64,000 nucleotides of DNA from CAYGWX01 sp964353855 [NCBI: uncultured bacterium] (lineage in GTDB: Bacteria; Edwardsbacteria; CAYGWX01): contig CAYGWX010000002.1 in assembly GCA_964353855.1 (NCBI GenBank), positions 89,523-153,522 of the forward strand, given 5' to 3'. The notes below the pieces were generated by a model. It was not told where the DNA came from and did no database searches. It worked only from the letters and a program-made list of their open reading frames with translations. Position numbers and translations under genes: made by a program. Positions 1-8,382 of the stretch are shown here, piece by piece. The stretch's first letter is position 1, and every line of letters starts with the position of its first letter.

Positions 1-153
1 GTTGGGCATCTCCACGAAACCGAAGCCCCGGGACTGACCGGTGAACTTGTCCTTGACCACAGACACGGTCGTGATCTGCCCGAAGGCGCTGAAGGCCTGC
101 TGGAGATCCTCATCAGTGACCTCGAACGACAAATTACCCACGTAGATATTCAC
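1..153 (-). CDS. RRM-type RNA-binding protein (N-terminal 51 codons, cut by window edge)
   Basis: Read on the minus strand from GTG at 153, preceded by a GGAGGGAAC ribosome site. The visible product starts MNIYVGNLSFEVTDEDL and contains RNP2 (IYVGNL, residues 3-8) and the start of RNP1 (SRGFGFVEM, about 42-50). These are the two signature strands of an RNA recognition motif. Small single-RRM proteins of this type in bacteria and cyanobacteria bind single-stranded RNA and are often cold-induced. The C-terminal part lies outside the window, so its full length and any glycine-rich tail cannot be judged. The family call is secure; the cellular role is inferred. Confidence 0.9.
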   Translation of the reverse strand, partial: MNIYVGNLSFEVTDEDLQQAFSAFGQITTVSVVKDKFTGQSRGFGFVEMPN

Positions 154-232
154 GTTCCCTCCTTTGACTCCTGCGGTTTGATGAGCTATTTGCCGTTCTG
201 CGGCCAGCCCATGTGGCCCGGTTTGAATGTTA

Positions 233-262
233 ACTTTATCACAAATGCCGGGATTCTGTCAA
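233..262 (-). promoter_or_regulatory. Sigma-70-like promoter of the RRM gene
   Basis: On the minus strand TTGACA (257-262) is followed after 18 bp by TAAAGT (233-238). Transcription would start near 226, giving a leader of about 70 nt before the GTG at 153. The leader contains a GGCC...GGCC inverted segment. Confidence 0.6.
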
Positions 263-518
263 GGCGATGAGCCTTTTTCTTGTCCCGGACCCTTCACCCC
301 TCAACCTCACCTTCCCGCCTTCCCCCGCCCTGAAAGGGCATGGTCGCGAAGGGAACTTACGGTCGCTTGGCAAAGGGAGCAGGATGAAATTTAAACTTGG
401 CGTCGTGCGAGATGAAAGAAGTTTCAACAGGCGGAGCCCCGCAGAAGCCCGGGCATCGTTTAGAAAGGGAGGATTGATGCGGGACCGGGCGATAGCAGGC
501 GAGTTACAAGTACAACGG
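263..518. other. Intergenic region without a recognisable gene
   Basis: This lies between the RRM promoter and the 3' end of the minus-strand methyltransferase. Open frames here are short, overlap in several frames and have no ribosome site or family motif. I see no clear terminator with a T-run. Confidence 0.4.
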
Positions 519-1160
519 TTACCTCCATCTCGGGATGAAAGCGGGAACAGTCCGTTTGTACTCCGCGGCCTCCTCTCCGAACCGTTTTTCCAATTCCCTC
601 TCCTCCCTGCTCGCCAGCCGATGATAGGAGAATATCAATATCGGCCCCATGGCCAGGGTCGTCAGCGTCGGCCACAGGAGAAGGAATCCGAGGGAGACCA
701 GGGCCAGGCCGGCGTACTGGGGGTGTCTCACGTGGGAGTACACCCCTTCCCGGACCAGTCGGCCGCCCTGGGCCTTGTGGATCAGGGACCACCCCTTGTG
801 GATGAGAAAAAGGCCGGAGAACACGATCCCGTAGGCGATGAAATTCAATACGGCCAGGGCGACCCGGGAATGGGATTGCCCTAGGAGAACCAGAAGCAGA
901 TGTCCGTTGCGATAGGAAAAAGGGTCCAGGACGGGATAGGCCTCCCCGAGCCAGGTCAATAGAAGGAAAACCGTCAGGGGAAACCCGTACATCTCCGTGA
1001 ACAACGTAACGAGGAAACCGAGGTATGCTCCCATGGAGCCCCACTCCCATTTCCTCTTGGGTCGGATGAATCCGATCGCGAAAAGGAGAAAAAGCAGGAT
1101 GTTGATTACAACGGTCAACCATTGACCGTAGGCGTAATGAATGAAAATCTGTTTGCTCAC
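519..1160 (-). CDS. ICMT/PEMT-like membrane methyltransferase
   Basis: 213 residues from GTG at 1160, with GGAGGCGGTC just upstream. Four to five hydrophobic segments (about 13-32, 43-70, 86-122, 151-175) surround GVYSHVRHPQY (139-149). The RHPxY core and the C-terminal EEREL...FGEEAAEYKR...FIPRW are the S-adenosylmethionine and substrate elements of the isoprenylcysteine carboxyl methyltransferase and phospholipid methyltransferase families. The substrate cannot be read from sequence; bacterial members methylate lipids, amines or small metabolites in the inner membrane. A second gene of the same superfamily lies at 4495-5085. Confidence 0.8.
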   Translation of the reverse strand: MSKQIFIHYAYGQWLTVVINILLFLLFAIGFIRPKRKWEWGSMGAYLGFLVTLFTEMYGFPLTVFLLLTWLGEAYPVLDPFSYRNGHLLLVLLGQSHSRVALAVLNFIAYGIVFSGLFLIHKGWSLIHKAQGGRLVREGVYSHVRHPQYAGLALVSLGFLLLWPTLTTLAMGPILIFSYHRLASREERELEKRFGEEAAEYKRTVPAFIPRWR

Positions 1161-1300
1161 GACCGCCTCCCCCGACGGGGATCGGATCCCTTGAGCAAAC
1201 CGGAGGGGAATGGCGGATTTCCCAAGCGCATGATTGACTCCCGAAGGATTTCTTTCAAGGACATGTAAATCTAGGAATTCGGAGTCCTTGACCGGGTATC

Positions 1301-1329
1301 ATTATAATCCTTTTCCGGTGATTTTTCAA
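1301..1329 (-). promoter_or_regulatory. Promoter of the ICMT-like gene
   Basis: Minus strand TTGAAA (1324-1329), 17 bp, TATAAT (1301-1306). The leader to the GTG at 1160 is about 135 nt. The promoter points away from the cupin promoter at 1370, so the two genes form a divergent pair. Confidence 0.6.
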
Positions 1330-1369
1330 TGGGGTATGGCCCCGGCCTTCATACCTCGGCCGGCGGTTA

Positions 1370-1398
1370 TTGACTTTTTCCGACCCATCGCTTAGAAT
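1370..1398 (+). promoter_or_regulatory. Promoter of the cupin gene
   Basis: TTGACT (1370-1375), 17 bp, TAGAAT (1393-1398). Its spacer end and -10 (ATCGCTTAGAAT) closely resemble those of the promoter at 1950-1978 (ATCGCTTAAAAT). Confidence 0.65.
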
Positions 1399-1472
1399 GG
1401 AGAAGGCGTTTAGAGGAGACGATTTCGTTTGATTCGTAGGATCATCTGCCATACGACAAATGGGAGGGGGAC

Positions 1473-1832
1473 ATGGAAAAGGTCAATATTGCAGTAAAGC
1501 TGTCCCTGTTCAGCGAGCACTGGAAGCCGAAGATCGTGGCCGAGCTGAACGGCCAGTGCGTCAAGCTGGTCAAGTTCCAGGGCCCATTCATCTGGCATCT
1601 CCATGAGAAGGAAGACGAGTTGTTCCTCACCCTGAAAGGTCGGTTCCGGATGGAGTTCCGCGACAAGCAGGTGTGGCTGGAGGAAGACGAGTTTCTGGTT
1701 GTCCCCCGCGGGGTCGAACATCGCCCGGTCGCCGAAGAGGAAGTGCATGTCCTGCTGTTCGAGCCGGCTTCCACCCTGAACACCGGAGACGTCCAGAGCG
1801 AGCGGACGGTCAGGGATCCGGAATGGATCTGA
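1473..1832 (+). CDS. Small cupin-domain protein
   Basis: 119 residues starting ATG at 1473 after GGGAGGGGGAC. The single beta-barrel domain shows cupin motif 1 around FIWHLHEKEDELFLTLKGR (about 39-57), with two histidines and a glutamate suited to metal binding, and motif 2 around VVPRGVEHRPV (about 76-86). Single-domain cupins of this size may be metal-dependent enzymes, sugar-binding proteins or small-molecule sensors. Nothing here decides between them. The gene stands alone between its own promoter and the next gene's promoter. Confidence 0.85.
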   Translation: MEKVNIAVKLSLFSEHWKPKIVAELNGQCVKLVKFQGPFIWHLHEKEDELFLTLKGRFRMEFRDKQVWLEEDEFLVVPRGVEHRPVAEEEVHVLLFEPASTLNTGDVQSERTVRDPEWI

Positions 1833-1949
1833 GCTCAATCCTCACCCCGTTCCAAGTTGCCCATGTCATCTTTGAGGGCTTTTCCTCAAACCCACCCCTC
1901 ATTCGGTCTCCTGCTTTCTTCTTCCTGGGACCCCTTTGCCCTCGGCCTC

Positions 1950-1978
1950 TTGACTTATTTTGCTTTATCGCTTAAAAT
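1950..1978 (+). promoter_or_regulatory. Promoter of the SAM methyltransferase gene
   Basis: TTGACT (1950-1955), 17 bp, TAAAAT (1973-1978). Start of transcription near 1985, about 18 nt before the ATG at 2003. Confidence 0.65.
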
Positions 1979-2002
1979 TAGTTGCTATTTTAAGGGAGAA
2001 AC

Positions 2003-2746
2003 ATGCTGACTTTCGCTGATTGGGAGAGGCAGTTAGAGCGCCAGTTCCGCTGGACCAAAGGTATCCGCGAACATGTCTACCGCCAGGTGGGCATGGCCCA
2101 TTTCAAGGATGTCCTGGAGGTGGGTTGCGGCACAGGTCTGGTGACCCAGGAGCTGGCGGGCAAGATCCGGGGAAGGGCGGTGGGCTTGGACCGGAACCCC
2201 AAGATGGTAGAATCGGCCCGGCGCAGGATCTCGGCAGAGAACATCAAGGAGGGCGAGGCCACGAGCCTGCCCTTTGAGGACAAATCCTTCGATGCGGTCT
2301 TCTGTCATTATTTCTTTCTCTGGGCCCAGGACCGGGGCAAGGTGATGAGCGAGCTGCGGCGGGTGACCCGACCCTACGGCTGGATCGTGGCTTTGGCCGA
2401 GCCGGACTATGGGGGGATGATCGAGAATCCGGACTTGGGCCTTCGAGGACTGCATATCCAGTCCATCCGGCGCGAGGGGGGGAACCCGTTCGTCGGCCGT
2501 GAGCTCCTCGGGTCTTTCACAGCGGCAAAGCTCGAGACCCAGGTCGGGGTTGTGGCCCGGGTCTGGGAGGAGCTGGAGATGAAGGGCGAGTTCGAGGCGG
2601 AGTGGGACTTCCTCCTGAAGGTCCTGTCCGAGGTCAGGGAGCGTTCCGAGCTGGAGCAGCTCAAGAAGAAGGAGGCCCACGCCCTGAAGAAGGACCAGCG
2701 TCTCGTGGTCCTTCCGATGTTCTATTGCCTGGGCCGAAGGAAGTGA
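2003..2746 (+). CDS. Class I SAM-dependent methyltransferase
   Basis: 247 residues; ATG at 2003 preceded by AAGGGAGAAAC. Motif I VLEVGCGTG lies at 37-45 with the acidic ribose-binding residue in AVGLDRNP shortly after. LPFEDKSFDAVFC matches motifs III/IV of the Methyltransf_11 type. These features show a Rossmann-fold methyl transfer enzyme, probably for a small molecule or lipid. The substrate is unknown. The C-terminal third is helical and has no recognised domain. It has its own promoter. Confidence 0.85.
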   Translation: MLTFADWERQLERQFRWTKGIREHVYRQVGMAHFKDVLEVGCGTGLVTQELAGKIRGRAVGLDRNPKMVESARRRISAENIKEGEATSLPFEDKSFDAVFCHYFFLWAQDRGKVMSELRRVTRPYGWIVALAEPDYGGMIENPDLGLRGLHIQSIRREGGNPFVGRELLGSFTAAKLETQVGVVARVWEELEMKGEFEAEWDFLLKVLSEVRERSELEQLKKKEAHALKKDQRLVVLPMFYCLGRRK

Positions 2747-2802
2747 TTTCATTGCCAAGGTGTCGCTTTCACGGTTTGGGCTTTCGGATTTAGATTACCC
2801 CG

Positions 2803-3765
2803 ATGATTAAAGTCGGCGTTGTGGGCGTGGGGCACCTGGGCCAGCACCACGCCCGGATTTATTCCGGGCTTCCGAGCTGCAAGCTCATCGGGGTCGCGGA
2901 CACCTCGCCGGGCCGGGCCGGGGAGGCAGCCCAGAAGTACGGATGCAGGGCCACGAGCGAGGCCCGCGATTTGTTTTCCGGGGTGGACTGTCTCTCCATC
3001 GCGGTGCCCACCCCGGCCCATTATGAGATCGCCAGGGCGGCCCTGGAAGCCGGCTTGGATGTCCTCATCGAAAAGCCCATCTGCTCCACGGTGGCCCAGG
3101 CCACCAAGCTGGTGGACCTGGCTCACCTGAGGAAACGTATCCTCCAGGTTGGGCACGTGGAGCGCTTCAACGGGGCGGTGGAAAGGGTGATCGGCCAGGT
3201 CAAAGCCCCGAGATTCGTGGAGGCGATGCGCCTCTCACCGTTCGGGGCAAGGGGCCTGGAGACCTCGGTGGTCCTGGAGCTGATGATCCACGACATTGAC
3301 CTCGTGCTCTCCTTCGTAGGCGAAGAGCCGGGCAAGGTGGATGCGATTGGTGTCCCGGTGCTTTCCGGGGAGGTGGACATCGCCAATGCCCGTCTGGAGT
3401 TCCCTTCCGGATGTGTGGCAAACCTCACGGCCTCGCGGGTCTCCCGCGAGCGCATGCGCAAGATCCGGGTCTTCCAGCCCGACGCCTACATCTCTCTGGA
3501 TTATTTGAAGGAGGAAGCCGCGGTTTATAAGCGAAAGCCTGGAGTCACGTTGACGACCGAAGAGGCTGTGGCCAAAGGCTTGGAAGGACTGGTGGACTTT
3601 CAGTTGCTCCATGGCGACGGGGAAGAGCCTCTCAAAAAGGAACTGACCTCCTTCCTCAAGGCCGTGGAGACGAGGGCCCGTCCCGTGGTTTCGGGCGAGG
3701 ACGGTCTAGCCGCTCTCAGGGTGGCCCTCCAGGTGTTGAAGAAAATGGGCGGTAAAATGGAATAA
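2803..3765 (+). CDS. Gfo/Idh/MocA family NAD(P)-dependent oxidoreductase (possible UDP-GlcNAc 3-dehydrogenase)
   Basis: 320 residues. The N-terminus KVGVVGVGHLGQHHA (3-17) is the dinucleotide-binding turn. EKPIC (about 92-96) is the conserved family EKP motif, and the second domain follows with VLELMIHDIDLV. The family oxidises sugar hydroxyls with NAD(P). Members lying between lpxA/lpxI and lpxB are thought, or in some species shown (GnnA), to oxidise UDP-GlcNAc at C3 for amide-linked lipid A. The nearby lpxB supports that reading, but no GnnB aminotransferase is in view, so the substrate is an inference. The spacing of 15 bp to the next ORF looks like an operon broken by a later insertion. 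Confidence 0.8.
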   Translation: MIKVGVVGVGHLGQHHARIYSGLPSCKLIGVADTSPGRAGEAAQKYGCRATSEARDLFSGVDCLSIAVPTPAHYEIARAALEAGLDVLIEKPICSTVAQATKLVDLAHLRKRILQVGHVERFNGAVERVIGQVKAPRFVEAMRLSPFGARGLETSVVLELMIHDIDLVLSFVGEEPGKVDAIGVPVLSGEVDIANARLEFPSGCVANLTASRVSRERMRKIRVFQPDAYISLDYLKEEAAVYKRKPGVTLTTEEAVAKGLEGLVDFQLLHGDGEEPLKKELTSFLKAVETRARPVVSGEDGLAALRVALQVLKKMGGKME

Positions 3766-3780
3766 TCGCCGGCAAAAATC

Positions 3781-4449
3781 ATGTTATTAGTATTTATTCT
3801 TTCATTTTGCTTGTGTGCTACTTCGTCAAGCCAGCTTTTCAATGAGAGTGTGACCTCTGACAAGAAATCAATCACAAAGGCGGTACTAAAGGGTAAAGCT
3901 TACGACATCTGGGGGAAAGCCGTTGCAGGAGCTAAGGTGACGCTCGGAAAGGACAGTGCATTTACAGACCCGCCCGGCACTTTTCGCTTGGTAATTCCAG
4001 TGCCAGATTCGGGCGGAACATTTTTATCGGAAGTAAAGGATGGTTCCTACAGGCCTAAATCAGCTTTAGTCAAATTGGTTCCGGGGGATACAACGGTTTA
4101 TAACTTTATTTTAGTCCCCACACAATCTAAGGCGCAATTAGGGGTGTGTTTCAAATCCAAGAGCACAAAGATAGTAAACCCGGGCTATATAGATAATGTA
4201 GCAAGTTTTTTAAAAGACTGTCCGGAATTGTCAGTAGAAGTACAAGGCCATTGCTTCGACTGGAAATCAAAACAAAGAAATTTTAGGACTTCTCAATCTC
4301 GAGCGGATATTGTTCGGCGTGAGATTATCAAAAAAGGGGGGATAGATTCTACCCGTATTGTTGCGAAAGGATATGGTTCAAGCATTCCTGTTCTGGGGGA
4401 AATGCGCATGTTATATGCGAGCCGTATCGAATTGCTTTTTCTTCCTTAA
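3781..4449 (+). CDS. Exported protein: carboxypeptidase-like regulatory domain plus OmpA-like C-terminal domain
   Basis: 222 residues, signal peptide over the first 18. Residues about 34-112 form a beta-sandwich of the carboxypeptidase-regulatory type (GKAYDIWGKAVAGAKVTL). From about 115 the protein resembles the OmpA/MotB peptidoglycan-binding fold (IDNVASFLKDCP, then VEVQGHCFDW, SQSRADIVRREI and VAKGYGSS). It probably anchors to peptidoglycan in the periplasm. Base composition is clearly AT-richer than its neighbours and no strong ribosome site precedes the ATG. It sits inside a lipid A gene block with unrelated function. Together these suggest acquisition by transfer. Confidence 0.75.
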   Translation: MLLVFILSFCLCATSSSQLFNESVTSDKKSITKAVLKGKAYDIWGKAVAGAKVTLGKDSAFTDPPGTFRLVIPVPDSGGTFLSEVKDGSYRPKSALVKLVPGDTTVYNFILVPTQSKAQLGVCFKSKSTKIVNPGYIDNVASFLKDCPELSVEVQGHCFDWKSKQRNFRTSQSRADIVRREIIKKGGIDSTRIVAKGYGSSIPVLGEMRMLYASRIELLFLP

Positions 4450-4494
4450 TTAAATTCTCGAGTTGCGTTATCAAAATCACGATGGTTGCGGTGA

Positions 4495-5085
4495 GTGGTG
4501 AAGAGGTTCGGCGAATTTTTATTTAGCGTCCGAAGTTACACCCCCATTCCCCTGCTCCTCGTCGTCCTTATCCTTTCTCAAACCTCGCGCTTTTCCTTCC
4601 TGATCGGCTTCCCTTTAATCCTGCTGGGCGAAGCTCTCCGCCTCTGGGGTGTCGCCTATGCCGGGGAATACACCCGGGCCCGGGATGTGAACATCCCTCA
4701 GCTTGTGACGGACGGCCCCTATGCCTTCATCCGCCATCCCCTTTATGTGGGGAATTTCTTTCTGGTCATGGGGTTCTGCGTCGTCGGCTGGGCTTGGATG
4801 CCCTGGATGCTTCTTGTGGCTTTCGTTTTGTTCTGGGTTCAATATTATTTCATCATTCGGGTGGAGGAAGAGCATTTGGCTGAAGCCTTTGGTGAAGAGT
4901 ATAAGAGCTACAAGGTTTCGGTGCCTAAGTATATTCCCTGGAAGGGGAGGTTTAAAGGGCGCACAAAAATGGCCCCCCGCTGGGAGATGGCCTGGAGGAA
5001 CGAGGATCGGACCAAGCTTTCCATCGCCCTCATCCTGGTGGCCTTCATGCTCCGCGCCTATCTGCGGATGATGCGTGGGGTGTAG
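4495..5085 (+). CDS. Second ICMT/PEMT-like membrane methyltransferase
   Basis: 196 residues from GTG at 4495 (a second GTG follows at 4498). There are hydrophobic segments near 17-44, 80-118 and 172-190. The core GPYAFIRHPLYVGN (about 76-89) and EEEHLAEAFGEEYKSYKVSVPKYIP (split by about 10 residues from the membrane helix) are the ICMT/PEMT SAM and substrate signature. The substrate is unknown. Its place just before lpxB suggests an envelope lipid or polyprenyl-linked substrate, but this is only context. It shares the superfamily, but little close similarity, with 519-1160. Confidence 0.8.
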   Translation: MVKRFGEFLFSVRSYTPIPLLLVVLILSQTSRFSFLIGFPLILLGEALRLWGVAYAGEYTRARDVNIPQLVTDGPYAFIRHPLYVGNFFLVMGFCVVGWAWMPWMLLVAFVLFWVQYYFIIRVEEEHLAEAFGEEYKSYKVSVPKYIPWKGRFKGRTKMAPRWEMAWRNEDRTKLSIALILVAFMLRAYLRMMRGV

Positions 5086-5194
5086 CGCCGGCATCCTTTC
5101 CGGCAGTACCGGGGGCATCCTGCCCTCGAAGCCGATCATCTGTCGCAGGAGAGAGCTTCTGCTCGCGAAGCTTTTGATTAATTAAGGCTTTGTC

Positions 5195-6364
5195 TTGTAT
5201 TCTCAATCTAAAATCCAAAATCCAAAATCTAAAATTCTCATCGCCATCATCGCCGGTGAACCTTCCGGAGACCTGATTGGAGGTCTCTTCGTCCGTGCCG
5301 TTAAGGAGAAGGACCCATCGGCTTCCTTCTTCGGCATCGGGGGGGTACGGATGCGGGAGGCCGGGGTGGAGCTTTTGCACACGACCCAGGAGATGGCTTT
5401 CCTGGGCTTCGCGGAGGTGCTGAAGCATCTACCATTCGTGAGCCGGGTTCTGAATGAGGTGGAGGCACTGCTCCGGGAGCGCAAGCCCGGGCTACTGGTG
5501 CTGATTGATTATCCCGGTTTCAACCTCCGTCTGGCGGAGCGGGCCAAGCGCTTGGGCATCCCGGTGATGTATTACATAAGCCCCCAGGTCTGGGCCTGGG
5601 GCAAGGGCCGGGTGAAAAAGATGCGCCGGCTGGTGGACAAGATGGTGGTGGCCTTTCCGTTTGAACTTGCGATTTACGAGAAAGAGGGCATCCCGGTGGA
5701 GTTCGTGGGCCACCCGCTTCTGGAGGTGGTGAAGAGCCGACTGTCCCGCCAGGAGTTCTGCTCCCAAGCAGGCCTCTCTCCCGAGAAACCCATCCTGGGC
5801 CTTCTCCCCGGCTCCCGGAGGCAGGAGGTGGAGAAGATCCTGCCGGTGATGGTTGAGGCGGCAAGGGTGATCAAAGAGAAGAAGCCTGATGTTCAGCCCG
5901 TGGTGGGGATGGCTGAAGGTTTGGATGACAGGGACTTTTGTTCGGCAAGGGACCTCCCGAGGGTCAAGGGCCTGACTTACGGCCTCATGGCCGCGAGCGA
6001 CCTGGTCCTGGTGGCCTCAGGGTCAGCGACCCTGGAGACCGGTATCCTCGGCACGCCCATGGTGGTCATTTACAAGACCTCCTTTCTCTCTTACCAGATT
6101 GCGAAAAAGGTGGTCACCATTCCCGATATCGCCCTCATCAACGTGGTGGCCGGGAAGCGCCTCGTCCCGGAGTTCGTCCAGGGCCAGGCCCGCCCGAGCA
6201 AGGTGGCTGAAGCGGCCCTGGAACTGCTTGGCGATTCTTCCAAAAGGGGGGAAATCAAGCAGGAGCTGAAGCGGGCCGTGTCCTCTTTGGGTGGTCCCGG
6301 GGCATCGGCTAAGGCCGCCGGGATCGCTCTTTCCATGCTGAGGGAGGCCAGCCATCCTGGATAA
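5195..6364 (+). CDS. lpxB: Lipid-A-disaccharide synthase
   Basis: 389 residues. LpxB joins lipid X and UDP-diacylglucosamine to make the lipid A disaccharide at the inner membrane. Seen: IAGEPSGDLIGG near residue 20, GIGGVRM, FLGFAEVLKHLP, LIDYPGFNLRLA, YYISPQVWAWGKGRVKKM, VGHPLLEV, GLLPGSRRQEV and ASGSATLETGILGTPMVVIYK. All are signature blocks of this GT19 family and the length is typical. The likely start is TTG at 5195. The first 14 codons are a repeated AATCCAAAATC sequence (5205-5238), so the natural N-terminus has been altered by repeat insertion. It runs into a DUF374 acyltransferase, waaA and lpxK. Confidence 0.95.
   Translation: MYSQSKIQNPKSKILIAIIAGEPSGDLIGGLFVRAVKEKDPSASFFGIGGVRMREAGVELLHTTQEMAFLGFAEVLKHLPFVSRVLNEVEALLRERKPGLLVLIDYPGFNLRLAERAKRLGIPVMYYISPQVWAWGKGRVKKMRRLVDKMVVAFPFELAIYEKEGIPVEFVGHPLLEVVKSRLSRQEFCSQAGLSPEKPILGLLPGSRRQEVEKILPVMVEAARVIKEKKPDVQPVVGMAEGLDDRDFCSARDLPRVKGLTYGLMAASDLVLVASGSATLETGILGTPMVVIYKTSFLSYQIAKKVVTIPDIALINVVAGKRLVPEFVQGQARPSKVAEAALELLGDSSKRGEIKQELKRAVSSLGGPGASAKAAGIALSMLREASHPG
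5205..5238. repeat. AATCCAAAATC-type short repeat inside the lpxB 5' end
   Basis: Consecutive near-copies of TCTAAAATCC/TCCAAAATC encode SKIQNPKSKI in lpxB. The same word recurs inside the M16 protease gene (36841-36944) and as CAATCTAAAATC just before the pseudouridine synthase gene (57921-57932). Confidence 0.75.
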
Positions 6365-6386
6365 GCTCCTTTTCCTGGTCGTTTCC

Positions 6387-7013
6387 ATGGTCGGGCCGCT
6401 CCTCATCCTTGGCCTGGGTCACACCTGGAAGGTCATGATCCTGGGGGAAGACAAGGTCAGGGAGGCGCGCAAGGCTACGGGCAGGGTCATCTACGCTTTC
6501 TGGCACGGCCGGATGCTGGGCCTGGTATTCACCCACCGCTTCCGGGGCGCGCACATCCTGATCAGCCAGCACCGCGACGGGGAATTGATCGCGCAGGTGA
6601 CGAAGCGGCTGGGCTACATCCCGGTGAGGGGCTCTACGACCAGGGGAGGCACCGAGGGCCTGTTCCAGATGGCCGAGAAGGCCAGGGAAGGTGACCTGGG
6701 TATCACGCCGGACGGCCCCCGGGGCCCGGCCTATCATTTCCAGATGGGCGCGGTGTCCCTGGCCCAGCGCACGGGCTGCCCGATCCTGCCGATCGCCTGC
6801 AGCGCGAGAAGCAGGAAGGTCTTGAATAGCTGGGACGGGTTCATCATCCCGTTTCCGTTCACGACCCTGATCGTGGTCCACGGGGACCCGATTCAGGTGG
6901 AGCGCAATTGCGACGAGGCGGCTCTGGAGGCCAAGCGGAAGGAGGCGGAGGAGGCCCTCCGCGCCGCCACCGTCCAGGCTGACCGCTTTGCTCTGCTCCG
7001 GCCTGATTTATAA
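6387..7013 (+). CDS. DUF374 lysophospholipid acyltransferase-like protein
   Basis: 208 residues. AFWHGRMLG (37-45) and TPDGPRGP (107-114) are the hallmarks of the DUF374 branch of the LPLAT superfamily. In these proteins FWH takes the place of the usual HX4D region. Members lie beside lpxK, waaA and lpxB in many diderms and probably add an acyl chain to lipid A or its precursor, in place of LpxL/LpxM. No ribosome site precedes ATG 6387. The frame is open back to 6342 without a canonical start, so translation may be coupled to lpxB (stop at 6364) or start slightly upstream. Confidence 0.85.
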   Translation: MVGPLLILGLGHTWKVMILGEDKVREARKATGRVIYAFWHGRMLGLVFTHRFRGAHILISQHRDGELIAQVTKRLGYIPVRGSTTRGGTEGLFQMAEKAREGDLGITPDGPRGPAYHFQMGAVSLAQRTGCPILPIACSARSRKVLNSWDGFIIPFPFTTLIVVHGDPIQVERNCDEAALEAKRKEAEEALRAATVQADRFALLRPDL

Positions 7014-7092
7014 TGGCTATTTTCCCCGTTTCCTTAGCAGTTATTATGAATATCTATCAAGGCTTCAGATACTTAAGCGAAAAACAAGACCG

Positions 7093-8382
7093 ATGATGAG
7101 CGGTTTTTATTATTTTCTATACGATCTTCTCTCCACCCTGCTTTTTCTCCTGGGCTGGCCGTTCCTGCTCTACCAGCGGCTGGTCCATCCCGGGGAGTGG
7201 CGGGAGCGGCTGGGGAAGGCACCGTGTGACGCCGGCTTCTGGATCCACGGGGCCTCGCTCGGGGAGGTGACCGGCATCGCTCCCTTTGCCAGGGAGCTCA
7301 AGAGGCTCAGGCCGGGGTCGAAGATAACCGTCTCCACGGTGACCGTCGGGGGAAAGGCGCGGGCCAGGGAGATGGTGAAAGAGGCCGAGGTCTGTTTTAT
7401 CGCGCCTCTCGACCTCTGGTTCTGCGTCGCCCGAGCGCTACGGCGGGCCCGTCCCAAGACCCTGTTCCTGATGGAGACCGAGCTCTGGCCCAACCTCATC
7501 CGGTTCGCCAAGAGAGGCGGGGCGCAGGTCATCCTGGTGAACGGCCGGATGTCGGAGAAGGGGTTCAAGCGGTTCAAACGTTGGAGCGCCTTCGCTCAGG
7601 CCATGCTGTCCCGGATGGACTGGTTCCTGGTCCAGACCGAGAAGGACAAAGGTTATTTCGCGGCGTTGGGTGTTCCCCCCGATAAGATCGAGGTCACCGG
7701 CAGTCTGAAGCTGGGGATGCTGCCCAGGGTTCCTCCGGGATTGAGAGAGAGGCTGAGGAAGGAATTCGGTTGGGAGGACTCTGTGCCCGTGGCGATCGCC
7801 GGGAGCACGAGGCCGGGGGAAGAGGAAGCCGTTCTCACCGCCTGGGAGAAGGTCTCATCGGCACTGCCCCGGGCCCGGCTCATCATCGCCCCGAGGCACA
7901 AGGAGAGGTTCGACGACGTGAAGTCCCTGATGGAGAAAGCCGGCTGCCATTGCCTGAGAAGAAGCGAGCGAAATGCATCCTTCCCCGCGAGCGACGATCA
8001 AACCGTTTGGCTTCTGGATACCCAGGGGGAGCTGGCTTCGGTCTATGCCGTGGCGGACTGCGCGTTCGTGGGCGGGAGCCTGGTTCCCATCGGCGGGCAC
8101 AACCCCATGGAGCCTGCGGCCCACGGGGTGCCGGTGCTATTCGGCCCTTCGGTGGAGAACGCAGAACAGGTGGCCGACCTGCTCCTGACCTTGGGCGGGG
8201 GGCAGATGGTGGAGAACGCCGAGCAGTTAGCAGAAGCGATGCTGGTTCTCCTTTCCGATTCGGCCAAGCGCAAGGAGAGGGGCCAGGCGGCATTGGACGT
8301 GGCCCGCGAAGCCTCGGGGGGAATGGAGAAGACGATGGAGTTCCTTCTTGATAAAAAGATTATTGCAAATCGAAAATTGTAA
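7093..8382 (+). CDS. waaA: 3-deoxy-D-manno-octulosonic acid (Kdo) transferase
   Basis: 429 residues from ATG at 7093 (second ATG at 7096). The frame is open further upstream but that part overlaps the preceding gene and is not family-like. A membrane anchor at the N-terminus is followed by IHGASLGEV (Kdo transferase N-domain), ETELWPNLIR, the linker LVQTEKDK and, in the C-terminal GT30 domain, GSTRPGEEE, FVGGSLVPIGGHNPMEPA and GPSVENAEQ. WaaA transfers Kdo from CMP-Kdo to lipid IVA on the cytoplasmic face. The position between the acyltransferase and lpxK fits a lipid A operon. Confidence 0.93.
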   Translation: MMSGFYYFLYDLLSTLLFLLGWPFLLYQRLVHPGEWRERLGKAPCDAGFWIHGASLGEVTGIAPFARELKRLRPGSKITVSTVTVGGKARAREMVKEAEVCFIAPLDLWFCVARALRRARPKTLFLMETELWPNLIRFAKRGGAQVILVNGRMSEKGFKRFKRWSAFAQAMLSRMDWFLVQTEKDKGYFAALGVPPDKIEVTGSLKLGMLPRVPPGLRERLRKEFGWEDSVPVAIAGSTRPGEEEAVLTAWEKVSSALPRARLIIAPRHKERFDDVKSLMEKAGCHCLRRSERNASFPASDDQTVWLLDTQGELASVYAVADCAFVGGSLVPIGGHNPMEPAAHGVPVLFGPSVENAEQVADLLLTLGGGQMVENAEQLAEAMLVLLSDSAKRKERGQAALDVAREASGGMEKTMEFLLDKKIIANRKL

